Made by a program: the position numbers and the translations under genes
Shown: positions 8,084 through 17,430 of the stretch, one piece after another
How positions within the stretch are numbered: the first letter of the stretch is position 1
Layout of the letters: every line of letters starts with the position of its first letter
NCBI RefSeq assembly: GCF_003994415.1
Contig: NZ_CP034689.1
Span: 5,642,001-5,706,000, forward strand
Length of the DNA: 64,000 bases
Reading direction: 5' to 3'
Origin: Achromobacter spanius
GTDB taxonomy: Bacteria > Pseudomonadota > Gammaproteobacteria > Burkholderiales > Burkholderiaceae_B
Notes under the pieces: model-generated
Told to the model about the DNA's origin: nothing
Database searches by the model: none
The model's input: the letters and a program-made list of their open reading frames with translations, nothing else

Positions 8084-9132
8084 GCGCGGCGCGCGGGCAG
8101 CGCCACGCCCAGGCGCTGGCTCCAGGCCTGCATCTCGTTCCACAGGGCGGGGGGCACGGGAATGCCGTCGTGCAGGCGCTCGGCCTGGGCCTCGGCTTCG
8201 GGGTCGCCGGGCATGCGCGGCGTACCAGGCGCTTGCGACAGTTCCACCGTCATCGCCGCCACCACGCCCGCCAGCGCGGCGCCGCCCGCAAAGCGTTGCG
8301 GGTCAATCACGATAAAGAACGCGCCCAATTCCCGTGGGCGCTCAAGCGCGTCGTACATCGGTGAAATGTGCGGCCCGAAGGGGTTGCCGTTCAAGGGGCC
8401 GCACAGCAGTTCAATCATCATGGCCAGCCCGTAGCCCTTGTAGCCATACGTTTCGCCGCCCAAGGGCCGCAAGGCGCGCGCCTGTTCGGCGTCCGTGCAA
8501 TCACGGCCCTGGGCGTCCAACGCCACACCCGACGGCAAGGCGACACCGTCGCGGCGGGCGTTCATCACGCGGTTCCACGGGATGGCGGTGGTGGCCATGT
8601 CCAGGCACAGCGGCTCGCCGTCCGCGCGCGGAAACGCTATCGAAATGGGGTTGGTGCCGAAGAAGGCATGCTGGCCGCCATGGGGCGCGGCGATGGCATC
8701 CGAATGCGTGAAGGCAATGCCGATCAAGCCTTGCCGGGCGGCCGCGCGGCTATACAGGCCCACCGCGCCGCAGTGCGACGAATCGCTGACACCGACGGCC
8801 GCAATGCCGGCTTCGCGCGCCAGGTCCATCGCCAGCGCGTTGGCGCGGTGCGCCACCACAATGCCCTGCCCCTGCCCGCCGTGCAATTGCGCCGTGCCCG
8901 GCCCGGTACGTTCCATGCGGATGACCGGACGCGCCAGGATGGAGCCATGCGCCACGCGGTTCAAGTAGTGCGGCAGCCGCGCAATGCCGTGCGAATCGAT
9001 GCCCCACAAACTGGTTTGGGCCAGGCTGGCCGCAAGGCTGCGCGCATCGTCCTGATTGAAGTCTTGCGCGCGCAGGCAGGCAATGGCCCAGCGCTCCCAT
9101 TCAACGGCGTCCACTCGGCTATCCGCAGGCAT
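8080..9132 (-). CDS. Ldh/malate dehydrogenase family NAD(P)-dependent oxidoreductase
   Basis: A 350-residue protein of the Ldh family (malate/L-lactate/ureidoglycolate dehydrogenases, including 2,3-diketo-L-gulonate reductase), which is unrelated to classical Rossmann-fold LDH. The family-typical blocks WGIDSHGIARLPHY, DSSHCGAVGLYSRAA, FGTNPISIAFP and GYKGYGLAMMIELL are all visible. GGGAGGG-like bases lie before the ATG. It is the last gene of the sugar-acid operon. Its likely substrate is a 2-hydroxy or 2-keto acid made or used in that pathway; the exact reaction cannot be read from sequence. Confidence 0.88.
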   Translation of the reverse strand: MPADSRVDAVEWERWAIACLRAQDFNQDDARSLAASLAQTSLWGIDSHGIARLPHYLNRVAHGSILARPVIRMERTGPGTAQLHGGQGQGIVVAHRANALAMDLAREAGIAAVGVSDSSHCGAVGLYSRAAARQGLIGIAFTHSDAIAAPHGGQHAFFGTNPISIAFPRADGEPLCLDMATTAIPWNRVMNARRDGVALPSGVALDAQGRDCTDAEQARALRPLGGETYGYKGYGLAMMIELLCGPLNGNPFGPHISPMYDALERPRELGAFFIVIDPQRFAGGAALAGVVAAMTVELSQAPGTPRMPGDPEAEAQAERLHDGIPVPPALWNEMQAWSQRLGVALPARRA

Positions 9133-9204
9133 GCCATGCCCTCCCTGGTTCTGGGTTCGCGACCCTTGCGTTGCAGCCTTGATCTGCTGCCTGGATTTGC
9201 TGCC

Positions 9205-10725
9205 CTAAGTTGCCGCCTTCACTGCGGCCATGACACCGTGCTCGCGCAGGTTTTCCAGATGCGTCGCCAACGCGGTGACGAAGTCGGGCTTTTTGCCCAG
9301 GTCGCCAAACACGGGTTTGAAGCCTGCCAGCACCATGGCGCGGCGGTGCGCTGCTTGCGACGGGGCCGACGCCCGCGCGGCCACCTCGGCACGCGACAGC
9401 AGCTTGGCCAGCCGCGCCGCCATCGGGTCTTCGATGGCGTAGCGCGCGCCCTGCTCGTCTTCGCCGCGCAGATAGTGCAGCCACGCCGCCACGGCCAGCG
9501 CCAAACGGTTGAAGTCGTCCCCCGTGCGCAGGCGGTCGCGTATGGTCTCAAGCAGGCGTTGCGGCACTTTCTGCGAGCCATCCATGGCCACTTGCGCGGA
9601 CGGATGCGGCAAAGCCGGGTTGGCGATGCGGGCCAGGAAGCGGTGGCGATATTCCTCCAGCCCGCTGGCCGGGATGCCCTTCAAGGTGGGCGCGATTTCC
9701 AGCCGCATCATGGCGTCGACAAAATCCCGCAAGGCCGGCGTCTGCACCGACTCGCTGATGGTCCGGTGCCCCAGCAGCGTGCCCAGATAGGCAAGGGTGG
9801 CGTGCGGCCCGTTCACCATGCGCAGTTTCAGGCGTTCATAGGGTTCGGCATTGCGCACGAAGGTGGCGCCGCCATGCGTCTCCCATGCGGGGCGGCCGGC
9901 GGCGAATTTATCTTCGATCACCCAGTTCAGATAGGGTTCGCCCACCACGGGCCAGGCATCTTGCACGCCCAGTCGCGTGGCGATGCGCGCGCGGTCGCCG
10001 TCGTCAGTGCCGGGCACGATGCGGTCCACCATGGAATTGGGAAAGGTGCAGTGCGTATCAATCCACGCGGTCAACGCCACGTCCACGCGCAGGGCAAAGG
10101 CCAGCACCAGGCTGCGCAGCATGTCACCGTTGCCCAGCAGGTTGTCGCAAGACAACAGCGTGACGGGCGGCAAACCGCGCTCGCGGCGCAGCGCCAACCC
10201 GTAGACCAGGATGCCGATGGTGCTGCGCGGGCGCTGCGGGCTTTCAATGTCATGAAGAATGTCCGGGTCATCCCAGCGCAAATAGCCCGTGGCCGGCTCG
10301 TGGCTGTAACCCTTTTCGGTCACCGTCAGGCTGACGATGCGGGTCTGCGGATACGCAATGCGCTCAAGTACCGCGTTGGGATCTTCCTCGGCCACCATCA
10401 CGCGCAGAACGGATCCCACAACGCGAAGCTGTTCGTGGGTTTGCCCATCGGTTCTGCCCTCGCGCAAGGCCAGCGTGTACAGGCCGTCTTGTGGCGTCAG
10501 CGCGTCACGCGTGGCGCGGCTGCGCAGCGACACGCCCAGAATGCCCCAACTAAGGTCGCCGCTGGCCTCGATGGCCAGGTCCGTCATCACCGCCTGATGC
10601 GCGCGGTGAAATGCGCCCAGGCCCAGATGCACGATGCCGGGCGTGAGACGGCTGCGGTCATAGGCGGGCTTTTCCACGTCTGCGGGCAGGCGCGGCAACG
10701 ACTCCGAATTCAAACGTTCAAGCAT
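9205..10725 (-). CDS. Mannitol dehydrogenase family oxidoreductase (fructuronate/tagaturonate reductase-like)
   Basis: A 506-residue member of the polyol/hexuronate long-chain dehydrogenase family. The start at 10725 gives the usual N-terminus (MLERLN, then GIVHLGLGAFHRAHQ as the NAD-binding loop). The reading frame stays open 51 codons further upstream, but those residues are not typical. The catalytic block KLRMVNGPHATLAYLG carries the family Lys, Asn and His. Family members reduce fructuronate or tagaturonate to aldonates, or oxidise mannitol or arabinitol. The dehydratase gene next to it (UxaA type) makes an aldonate-forming role likely. A 162-base gap separates it from that gene. Confidence 0.87.
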   Translation of the reverse strand: MLERLNSESLPRLPADVEKPAYDRSRLTPGIVHLGLGAFHRAHQAVMTDLAIEASGDLSWGILGVSLRSRATRDALTPQDGLYTLALREGRTDGQTHEQLRVVGSVLRVMVAEEDPNAVLERIAYPQTRIVSLTVTEKGYSHEPATGYLRWDDPDILHDIESPQRPRSTIGILVYGLALRRERGLPPVTLLSCDNLLGNGDMLRSLVLAFALRVDVALTAWIDTHCTFPNSMVDRIVPGTDDGDRARIATRLGVQDAWPVVGEPYLNWVIEDKFAAGRPAWETHGGATFVRNAEPYERLKLRMVNGPHATLAYLGTLLGHRTISESVQTPALRDFVDAMMRLEIAPTLKGIPASGLEEYRHRFLARIANPALPHPSAQVAMDGSQKVPQRLLETIRDRLRTGDDFNRLALAVAAWLHYLRGEDEQGARYAIEDPMAARLAKLLSRAEVAARASAPSQAAHRRAMVLAGFKPVFGDLGKKPDFVTALATHLENLREHGVMAAVKAAT

Positions 10726-10887
10726 GGTTGACCCAGGGCGGAAGGCGCCATGCACCTGTCGGATGACCGGCCAGTCGGCGCGCGGATGAGGATATCTGTA
10801 GCGGCTGAATTCTTCGACACCAAGACGGTGACTAAATGCAACGCCAGCGTCCACCAGCACCCAAAACCCCTCCATCACTGATGGCCC

Positions 10888-12423
10888 CTACATCACCGCG
10901 CCCAGTTGCCACGGCACGAATTCGTTCTGCCCATACCCATGCTCTTCGCTGCGCGTGCGGCGGCCCGATGCCGTTTGCAGCATCAACTGAAAAATGCGTT
11001 CGCCCATCTGCGCCACGCTTTGCGCGCCGTCCACCACTTCACCGCAATTGATGTCGATGTCGTCGGACTGGCGCTGCCACAAGGCGGTGTTGGTCGACAG
11101 CTTCAAGGACGGCGCGGGTGCGCAGCCATAGGCGGACCCCCGGCCCGTGGTGAAGCAGATCAGGTTGGCGCCGCCCGCCACCTGGCCGGTGGCGGACACG
11201 GGGTCGTAGCCCGGCGTGTCCATGAACACCAGACCGCGCGTGCGCACGGGTTCGGCGTACTCGAACACGTCGGTCAGGTTGGTGGTGCCGCTCTTGGCGA
11301 TGGCGCCCAGCGATTTTTCAAGAATGGTGGTCAGGCCGCCCGCCTTGTTGCCGGCCGATGGGTTGTTGTCCATCTCGGCGTCGTTGCGGGCGCAGTAGTC
11401 TTCCCACCAGCGCACGCGCGCCAATAGTTTTTCAGCCACGTCGGGCGTTTGAGCGCGGCGCGTCAGCAGGTGTTCGCCGCCATAGATCTCGGGCGTTTCC
11501 GACAGGATCGCGGTACCGCCATGACGCACCAGCAGATCCACCGCCGCGCCCAGCGCCGGGTTGGCGCTGATGCCCGAATAGCCGTCGGAACCGCCGCATT
11601 GCAGGCCCACCGTCAAATGGCTGGCCGGCACCGGCTGGCGCCGCACCTGACTGGCCTGGTCCAGCATGCGCTCGACCAGTTCAATGCCACGCGCCACGGT
11701 TTTGCGCGTACCGCCCGTGTCCTGGATGTTGAAGGTATGCAAGAGCCCGCTTTCACGCAGCCCTTCTTGTTCCATCAAGCCGCCGATCTGATTGGTTTCG
11801 CAACCCAGCCCCACCACCATCAGGCCACCGAAGTTGGCGTGGCGCGCATAGCCGCCCAGCGTGCGGCGCAGCACTTTCAGCGGCTCACCTTCGCTGCCGG
11901 TGGCACAGCCCGCGCCGTGCGTAAGCGCCACCACGCCGTCCACGTTCGGACAGGCGGCCAGCGCCTCGGGATGGATGTCTCGGCGGAAGTGGTCGGCGAT
12001 GGCGCGCGCGACGGTAGCCGAACAGTTCACGCTGGTCAGGATGCCGATGTAGTTGCGCGTGGCGATTCGGCCATCGGGGCGCACGATGCCATCGAAGGTG
12101 GCAGGCTGCGCCACGTAATCGGTCGCGTGCGCGCCCTGCCCTACCGCGTAGTCGCGCTCGAATTCCGAGAACTCCAGGTTGTGCGTGTGCACGTGCTGCC
12201 CGGCCGCGATGGCCTGCCGCGCCACGCCGATGATCTGGTTGTAGCGGCGCACCGGCTCACCCGCCGCAATGGCGCGCACGGCCACTTTGTGGCCGGGCGG
12301 CACCAGCCCCTGCACCGTCACGCCTTCGCCTTCCAGCCGCGTGCCGCTGACCAGTTGGCGCCGGGCGATCACCACGTTGTCCGCCGGGTGGATGCGGATG
12401 AACGCCAATTCGTTCTGGGACAT
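10888..12423 (-). CDS. UxaA family altronate/galactarate-type dehydratase
   Basis: A 511-residue two-part dehydratase. An N-terminal SAF-like domain (residues about 1-100) is joined to the large D-galactarate dehydratase/altronate hydrolase domain (GRIATRNYIGILTSVNCSATVA, then THGAGCATGSEG, VVGLGCETNQ and GKSGTTNLTD-like blocks). The ATG at 12423 follows GGAG; an open frame upstream is antisense noise. Family enzymes remove water from aldonates such as D-altronate to yield 2-keto-3-deoxy acids and need a metal. Together with the adjacent reductase this gives the classic hexuronate UxaB-UxaA pair, though the true sugar is not known. Confidence 0.88.
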   Translation of the reverse strand: MSQNELAFIRIHPADNVVIARRQLVSGTRLEGEGVTVQGLVPPGHKVAVRAIAAGEPVRRYNQIIGVARQAIAAGQHVHTHNLEFSEFERDYAVGQGAHATDYVAQPATFDGIVRPDGRIATRNYIGILTSVNCSATVARAIADHFRRDIHPEALAACPNVDGVVALTHGAGCATGSEGEPLKVLRRTLGGYARHANFGGLMVVGLGCETNQIGGLMEQEGLRESGLLHTFNIQDTGGTRKTVARGIELVERMLDQASQVRRQPVPASHLTVGLQCGGSDGYSGISANPALGAAVDLLVRHGGTAILSETPEIYGGEHLLTRRAQTPDVAEKLLARVRWWEDYCARNDAEMDNNPSAGNKAGGLTTILEKSLGAIAKSGTTNLTDVFEYAEPVRTRGLVFMDTPGYDPVSATGQVAGGANLICFTTGRGSAYGCAPAPSLKLSTNTALWQRQSDDIDINCGEVVDGAQSVAQMGERIFQLMLQTASGRRTRSEEHGYGQNEFVPWQLGAVM

Positions 12424-12473
12424 GAGGACTCCGGAAAGTAAGGGGTACGGGCGGGCTGCCGGCGGGGTTGAGA

Positions 12474-13340
12474 TCAGCCGTCGATCAACGCCGGGTCCCA
12501 GGCGTGCACGCGCTGGCGCTGTTCGCCCAGGCCCGCGATGCCCAGCTTGATTTCGTCGCCCGCCTTCAAGTAAATGGGCGCGGGCTTTTGCCCCATGCCC
12601 ACGCCGGGCGGCGTGCCGGTACTGATCAGGTCGCCCGGATACAGCGTCATGAAGCGGCTGACATACGCCACCAACTGCGCCACGCCGAACACCATGGTGC
12701 GCGTGCTGCCGTTCTGGTAGCGCTTGCCGTTCACTTCCAGCCACATCTCCAGGTCTTGCGGGTTGGGAATTTCATCGGCGGTGGCCAGCCACGGGCCGAT
12801 GGGGCCGAAGGTGTCGCAGCCCTTGCCCTTGTCCCAGGTGCCGCCGCGCTCGATCTGGTATTCGCGTTCGGACACGTCGTTCACTACGCAATAGCCGGCC
12901 ACGTGTTTCATGGCGTCGGCCTCGCTGACGTAGCGCGCCTTTTCGCCGATGACCACGCCCAGTTCCACTTCCCAATCGGTCTTGATGGAATCCTGCGGCA
13001 GCACGACGGGGTCGTTGGGGCCAACGACAGCTGACGTCGGCTTCATGAAGATGACGGGTTCGGCCGGCACGGGCAGGCCCGATTCGGCGGCGTGGTCGGC
13101 GTAGTTCAGGCCGATGCAGATGAACTTGCCCATGCCGCTCCACGGCGGCGCCACGCGGCCCGGGTTCGCCACCAGCGGCAGCGTGGACGCATCCAGCGCA
13201 CGCAGTTCAGCCAGGCGCGCAGCGCTGAGCGTTTGTGCGGTGATGTCGGGCAGCACGGAAGACAGGTCACGCACCTTGCCCTGCGCGTCGATCAGGCCGG
13301 GCTTCTCGGCACCTTTAGCGCCATAGCGCATCAATTTCAT
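12474..13340 (-). CDS. Fumarylacetoacetate hydrolase family protein (2,4-diketo-3-deoxy-sugar-acid hydrolase-like)
   Basis: A 288-residue FAH-fold hydrolase. Conserved blocks include GKFICIGLNYADHAAESG, EPVIFMKPTSAVVGPND, the metal-binding WEVELGVVIG region with GYCVVNDVSERE, and TGTPPGVGMG. The sequence style is that of the subgroup annotated as ureidoglycolate lyase or 2,4-diketo-3-deoxy-L-fuconate hydrolase. The neighbouring SDR strongly resembles the 2-keto-3-deoxy-L-fuconate 4-dehydrogenase that supplies the latter, so cleavage of a 2,4-diketo-3-deoxy acid into pyruvate plus a hydroxy acid is the best inference. AAGGA precedes the start. Confidence 0.88.
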   Translation of the reverse strand: MKLMRYGAKGAEKPGLIDAQGKVRDLSSVLPDITAQTLSAARLAELRALDASTLPLVANPGRVAPPWSGMGKFICIGLNYADHAAESGLPVPAEPVIFMKPTSAVVGPNDPVVLPQDSIKTDWEVELGVVIGEKARYVSEADAMKHVAGYCVVNDVSEREYQIERGGTWDKGKGCDTFGPIGPWLATADEIPNPQDLEMWLEVNGKRYQNGSTRTMVFGVAQLVAYVSRFMTLYPGDLISTGTPPGVGMGQKPAPIYLKAGDEIKLGIAGLGEQRQRVHAWDPALIDG

Positions 13341-13371
13341 AACGGTTCCTTGTTGCGAAAAGAGGAAAGCT

Positions 13372-14118
13372 TCAGTTGGACCAACCGCCGTCGATCACCT
13401 GGGCGGTGCCGGTGGTGAAGGCGGATTCATCGCTGGCAAGATACACCGCCAGCGCGGCGATTTCATTTGTGCGGCCAATGCGGCCCATGGGTTGGCGGGC
13501 GGTGAAGGCGGCTTCGACCGCGGCTATCGTCTGCCCGCTGGCCGCGGCCTGCGCTTCGATGCGCTGACGCAATGACGGTGATTCAACCGTCCCCGGGCAG
13601 ATGGCGTTGCAGCGGATGCCTTGCGCCACGAAGTCCGCCGCCACCGACTTGGTCAGCCCGATCACGGCGGCCTTGGTGGCGCCATAGGCGCAGCGGTTGG
13701 GCGCGCCCTTGATGCTACCCGCGACCGACGCCATGTTGACGATGGCCCCGCCGCCGCGCGCCAGCATGCCGGGCAGGCACGCGCGGATCAACCGGTACAT
13801 CGACCGCACGTTCAGGTTGAAGGAAAAGTCCCAGGCGTCTTCGTCGCAGTCCAGGATGGTGCCGGCGTGGACGAAGCCCGCGCCGTTGAACAGCACATTC
13901 ACCGGCCCCGCGCCTTCCACCAGCGCGGTGATGGCGCGGCCATCGGTCACGTCCAGCACCTGTGTGCGGCAACCGGACAGCGTACCCAGCGCCTCGGCAT
14001 TGATGTCCACGGCCAGCACGTCCGCGCCTTCGCGCATAAATGCCTCGGCCACGGCGCGGCCGATACCTTGGCCGGCGGCGGTCACGATGGCGGTCTTGCC
14101 TTGCAGTCTTTGCGACAT
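13372..14118 (-). CDS. SDR oxidoreductase, 2-keto-3-deoxy-L-fuconate dehydrogenase-like
   Basis: A 248-residue short-chain dehydrogenase. TAAGQGIG (residues 13-20) binds the cofactor; VDI after the second strand suggests NAD; NGAG, the serine of NMASVAGS and YGATK complete the active site; and it ends IDGGWSN. The run from GAGFVHAGTILDCDEDAWDF to CPGTVESPSL closely resembles the characterised L-2-keto-3-deoxyfuconate 4-dehydrogenase of Xanthomonas from memory. Such enzymes oxidise C4 of a 2-keto-3-deoxy acid, producing the diketo acid that the adjacent FAH-family protein can hydrolyse. AAGGAG lies upstream of the ATG. Confidence 0.9.
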   Translation of the reverse strand: MSQRLQGKTAIVTAAGQGIGRAVAEAFMREGADVLAVDINAEALGTLSGCRTQVLDVTDGRAITALVEGAGPVNVLFNGAGFVHAGTILDCDEDAWDFSFNLNVRSMYRLIRACLPGMLARGGGAIVNMASVAGSIKGAPNRCAYGATKAAVIGLTKSVAADFVAQGIRCNAICPGTVESPSLRQRIEAQAAASGQTIAAVEAAFTARQPMGRIGRTNEIAALAVYLASDESAFTTGTAQVIDGGWSN

Positions 14119-14131
14119 GAATGCGTGCTCC

Positions 14132-15541
14132 TTATTTGCCGGCCATGCCCATGGCGGTGGGCAGCCACAGCGTGATCTGCGGGATGTAGGTAATGGCGAT
14201 CAGCGCCGCGAACAACGGCAGCAGCCACGGCAGGATGGCCATGGTGGTGCGCTCGACCGACAAGCGCGACACCCTCGCCAACACGAACAGCACCATGCCC
14301 ATGGGTGGATGCAGCAGGCCGATCATCAGGTTCAAGACCATGATCAAACCGAAATGGATGGGGTCGATGCCCAGCTTGAGCACGATGGGCAGCAGGATGG
14401 GAACCAGGATCGTGATGGCCGCAATGGTGTCGATGAAGCAACCCACAATCAGGATCAGCACGTTGGCCATCAGCAGGAACACCCACTTGTTCTGCGTCAC
14501 GCTCAGGATGGCGTCGGTCAGCGCCTGCGCGGCCTGCGTGGTGGTCAGCAGCCAGGCAAAGACCGATGCCGCCGTCACGATGAACAGCACGGATGCCGTG
14601 GTTTCGATGGTGTCGAATGACGCCTTGGCCAGCGTGCGCAACGTCATCGAGCGGTAGCGCACCAGGCCCAGGAACAGCGCCCAGATCACGGCGGCCACGG
14701 CGGCCTCGGTGGGGGTGAACCAGCCCAGCGTCATGCCGCCAATCAGGATCACCGGCGCCATCAATGCCATCACGGCCGAAAAGTTGAAGCGCCAGTCCAT
14801 CAACAGCAGCGCCGCGAACGCAATGCCGGTGGCCAGGTTGGGCGACACGCCGGCCAGCGTCATCAACCAGATCGACAGCGGAAACGCCAGCACGATCAGC
14901 ACTTCCAGACCCGCCCCGCCCAGGCGCTTCCAGTTGAACGCAACGTCGCCGCCCCAGTTGTTGCGGCGCGCGTAGTACGCCACGGTCAGCATCATCAACA
15001 AGGTCAGCACGACGCCAGGAATAAGGCCCGCCAGGAACAACGACCCGATCGACACGTTGGCCATCATGCCGTAGATGACGAAAGGCAAGGACGGCGGAAT
15101 GATGGGACCCAGCGTGGCGGACGCGGCGGTGACCCCGACCGCGAACTCGGTGTTGTAGCCATGGTCTTTCATGGCCTTGATTTCAATGGTGCCCAGGCCC
15201 GCCGCATCGGCAATCGCGGTGCCCGACATGCCGGCGAACACCACCGAGCCAACGATGTTCACCTGCCCCAGGCCGCCGCGCATCCAGCCCACCAGCGCTA
15301 CCGCGAAGTTGTAGATGCGGCCGGTGATGCCGGCAATGTTCATCAGGTTGCCCGCGAGGATGAAGAATGGCACGGCCAGGAGCGGAAACGACTCAATGCC
15401 CGCGATCATGCGCTGCGCCACCACCACGTCGGGCACGCTGCCGGAAACCAGAATGAACAGCAGCGATGCACCCACCATGGACACCGCCACCGGCAGGCCC
15501 AGGATCATCAACAACAGAAACGTTCCAATCAAAATGCCCAT
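14132..15541 (-). CDS. dctM: TRAP transporter large permease (DctM type)
   Basis: A 469-residue membrane protein with a dozen or more hydrophobic segments. It is the Na+-coupled translocating subunit of a tripartite ATP-independent periplasmic transporter. Family blocks such as PFFILAGNLM and GGLGQVNIVGSVVFAGMSGTAIADAAGLG are visible. The start at 15541 is fixed by AGGAG six bases upstream. The gene lies between the small permease and the SDR on the same strand, so the transporter is made with the enzymes that use its substrate. Confidence 0.93.
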   Translation of the reverse strand: MGILIGTFLLLMILGLPVAVSMVGASLLFILVSGSVPDVVVAQRMIAGIESFPLLAVPFFILAGNLMNIAGITGRIYNFAVALVGWMRGGLGQVNIVGSVVFAGMSGTAIADAAGLGTIEIKAMKDHGYNTEFAVGVTAASATLGPIIPPSLPFVIYGMMANVSIGSLFLAGLIPGVVLTLLMMLTVAYYARRNNWGGDVAFNWKRLGGAGLEVLIVLAFPLSIWLMTLAGVSPNLATGIAFAALLLMDWRFNFSAVMALMAPVILIGGMTLGWFTPTEAAVAAVIWALFLGLVRYRSMTLRTLAKASFDTIETTASVLFIVTAASVFAWLLTTTQAAQALTDAILSVTQNKWVFLLMANVLILIVGCFIDTIAAITILVPILLPIVLKLGIDPIHFGLIMVLNLMIGLLHPPMGMVLFVLARVSRLSVERTTMAILPWLLPLFAALIAITYIPQITLWLPTAMGMAGK

Positions 15542-15599
15542 GTCTTGCTCCTGGATAGGCAATGCGGGGTCATCAGGAATTGCGCCACGGCGAACACGA

Positions 15600-16250
15600 T
15601 CAATCCTGCGCGTCGTAAGCCGCGGGGTTTTCCAGGATGGAATAGCCTTGCCGCCAGTTGCGCGCCGACACTTGCAGCGACCGCAGGAACATCATGGCAA
15701 AGCCCGCCAGCGCCATCCAATACACATAGGCCTTGTTCCAGAACAGCGTGGTCATGGGTTCGTCGCCCACCAGCACGATGTAGCGGTAGGTCAGCCACAC
15801 CGCGTAGCCGAAGAACGCGGTGCGCAAGATATCGATCGCGGTGGCCAGCACGCGGCCCACCGGCTTGGGCAGGTAGCGGTACAGGAAGTCCACCTGAATG
15901 TGGCGGCAGGTTCGCACGCACATGGCGGCGCCCAGGAACACCACGCCAATCAGGCAATACACGGCCAGTTCCTCGGTCCAGGCAAAGGAGTCATTCAGCA
16001 CGTAGCGCGAGAAAAACTGCAAAAAAACCAGCAAGGACATCACCCAGAATATGCCCAGGCAAATCCAGTCTTCAGGCTGGTAGCCGCTAAGGTCTACCTT
16101 GTGCTGGTCGGCCTCTTCGAAACTGTGGACGATCTCGTCGACGCTGGTCTGGTGTGGGCCAGGTGACGGGTTGGTGTGGCCGGGTGCCGACGCCGGGCCG
16201 GGCCGATGGCTCACGGCCGCCATCGGCGCCGCTTTCGCGTTGGAATGCAT
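15600..16250 (-). CDS. dctQ: TRAP transporter small permease (DctQ type)
   Basis: A 216-residue protein with about four transmembrane helices and the DctQ pattern FFSRYVLNDSFAWTEELAVYCLI. The ATG at 16250 is chosen because AGGGGA precedes it. The first ~65 residues are a polar, proline- and histidine-containing extension not needed by the DctQ core, so a shorter form cannot be excluded. It joins the binding protein and DctM to complete the importer. Confidence 0.9.
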   Translation of the reverse strand: MHSNAKAAPMAAVSHRPGPASAPGHTNPSPGPHQTSVDEIVHSFEEADQHKVDLSGYQPEDWICLGIFWVMSLLVFLQFFSRYVLNDSFAWTEELAVYCLIGVVFLGAAMCVRTCRHIQVDFLYRYLPKPVGRVLATAIDILRTAFFGYAVWLTYRYIVLVGDEPMTTLFWNKAYVYWMALAGFAMMFLRSLQVSARNWRQGYSILENPAAYDAQD

Positions 16251-16328
16251 GACGTTCCCCTGATCGGATATCGGTGGGTCGGCGGACCGCATGGGCCCGC
16301 CGGTTCCGTGGTCGTTAACCGCAGGCGG

Positions 16329-17303
16329 CTATTTCACCGCCTGGATCTTTTCCCAATCCGACTTCTGGTAGCCGTACTGTTCGAACGGCACCTTTGCCAG
16401 CACGGTCTTGCGGAAGTCTTCAACATTGACTTCGGCCACGTTCAGCCCGCGCTGCTTGAACACATCCACCATTTTCTTTTCGCTCGCGGCGACTTCGGCC
16501 GAGGCCTTCTCCGCCGCCTGCTGCGCGACTTCAGCGAAGACCTTCTTGTCGGCGTCGGACAGGCTCTTCCAGAGCTTGCCCGAGATGACCGTGTTCAGGT
16601 GGTCGACGATGTGACCCGTCAGGATGATGTTCTTCTGCACCTCGTAGAACTTCTTCGCTTCGATGGTGGTCAGCGGGTTCTCTTGCGCTTCAACCGTGCC
16701 GTTCTGCAAGGCCAGGTAAACCTCGGCGAACGCAATTGGCGCGGTGTTGGCGCCACAGGCGCGCGGCATGGCCAGATAGGCGGCCACGTCCGGCACCCGG
16801 ATCTTCAAGCCCTTCATTTCAGCGCACTGGGTGAAGGCGCGGTTGGACGTGGTCTGGCGCGTGCCGTAGTACGTGGTCGCGACGATGTGGTTGCCGCTTT
16901 TCTGGTCGTAGCCTTGCGTCAGCTCTTTGTAGATGTCGCTCTTGGTGTAGGCGATCAGGTGCTCGGGGCTGCGGAAGGTGTAGGGGTAGTAGGTGACGCC
17001 GATGCGCGGGAAGCTCTTGGCGGCGAAGCTGGATCCGGAAATGATCATGTCCACCGTGCCCAGGGTCAGCCCCTGGTTGATGTCGTTTTCCTTGCCCAAC
17101 TGAGAGGCGGGATAGACATCGATGTGATAGCGGCCGTTGGTGCGTTTTTCGATTTCCTGCGCCGCCCACACCGACGAGGTATGGAAGGGTTCGGAAGTCT
17201 CGTACACATGCGCCCATTTCAACTTGGTTTGCGCCAGCGCGCTGCCACTGACGGCCAGCGCGACGGCGGCAAACAGCACTTTGATAGCGTTGCCTTTATT
17301 CAT
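16329..17303 (-). CDS. dctP: TRAP transporter substrate-binding protein (DctP type)
   Basis: A 324-residue periplasmic receptor. GGAGA precedes the ATG at 17303, and a standard signal peptide follows (MNKGNAIKVLF...SGSALAQTK). The mature domain shows TLKWAHV-like and WAAQEIEKRTNGRYHIDVYPASQLG blocks. The block LKIRVPDVAAYLAMPRACGANTAPIAFAEVYLALQNGTVEAQENPL contains the family arginine that clasps the ligand carboxylate. The ligand is therefore an organic acid, most likely the sugar acid degraded by the operon. Confidence 0.92.
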   Translation of the reverse strand: MNKGNAIKVLFAAVALAVSGSALAQTKLKWAHVYETSEPFHTSSVWAAQEIEKRTNGRYHIDVYPASQLGKENDINQGLTLGTVDMIISGSSFAAKSFPRIGVTYYPYTFRSPEHLIAYTKSDIYKELTQGYDQKSGNHIVATTYYGTRQTTSNRAFTQCAEMKGLKIRVPDVAAYLAMPRACGANTAPIAFAEVYLALQNGTVEAQENPLTTIEAKKFYEVQKNIILTGHIVDHLNTVISGKLWKSLSDADKKVFAEVAQQAAEKASAEVAASEKKMVDVFKQRGLNVAEVNVEDFRKTVLAKVPFEQYGYQKSDWEKIQAVK

Positions 17304-17430
17304 GTTGTCTCCTCTCTTTGAGGTGGCGGGCGCGGCGAATGTTGTTATGAGCCGGCCCGCTTTATGTTTCACATCGGGATTTCACCTACAGGTTGCAACT
17401 TCGTACTGCGACTACGGATCCCCGGTGGCG

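Noticed and set aside
8368..10731. A long open frame (787 codons) on the plus strand
   Set aside because: It is antisense to the Ldh-family and mannitol-dehydrogenase-family genes, has the Arg/His/Gln-rich composition of a GC-rich shadow frame and no family motifs.
10726..10878. Extension of the mannitol-dehydrogenase-family protein by 51 codons
   Set aside because: The extra residues do not resemble the family N-terminus, and the ATG at 10725 gives the normal start just before the NAD-binding loop.
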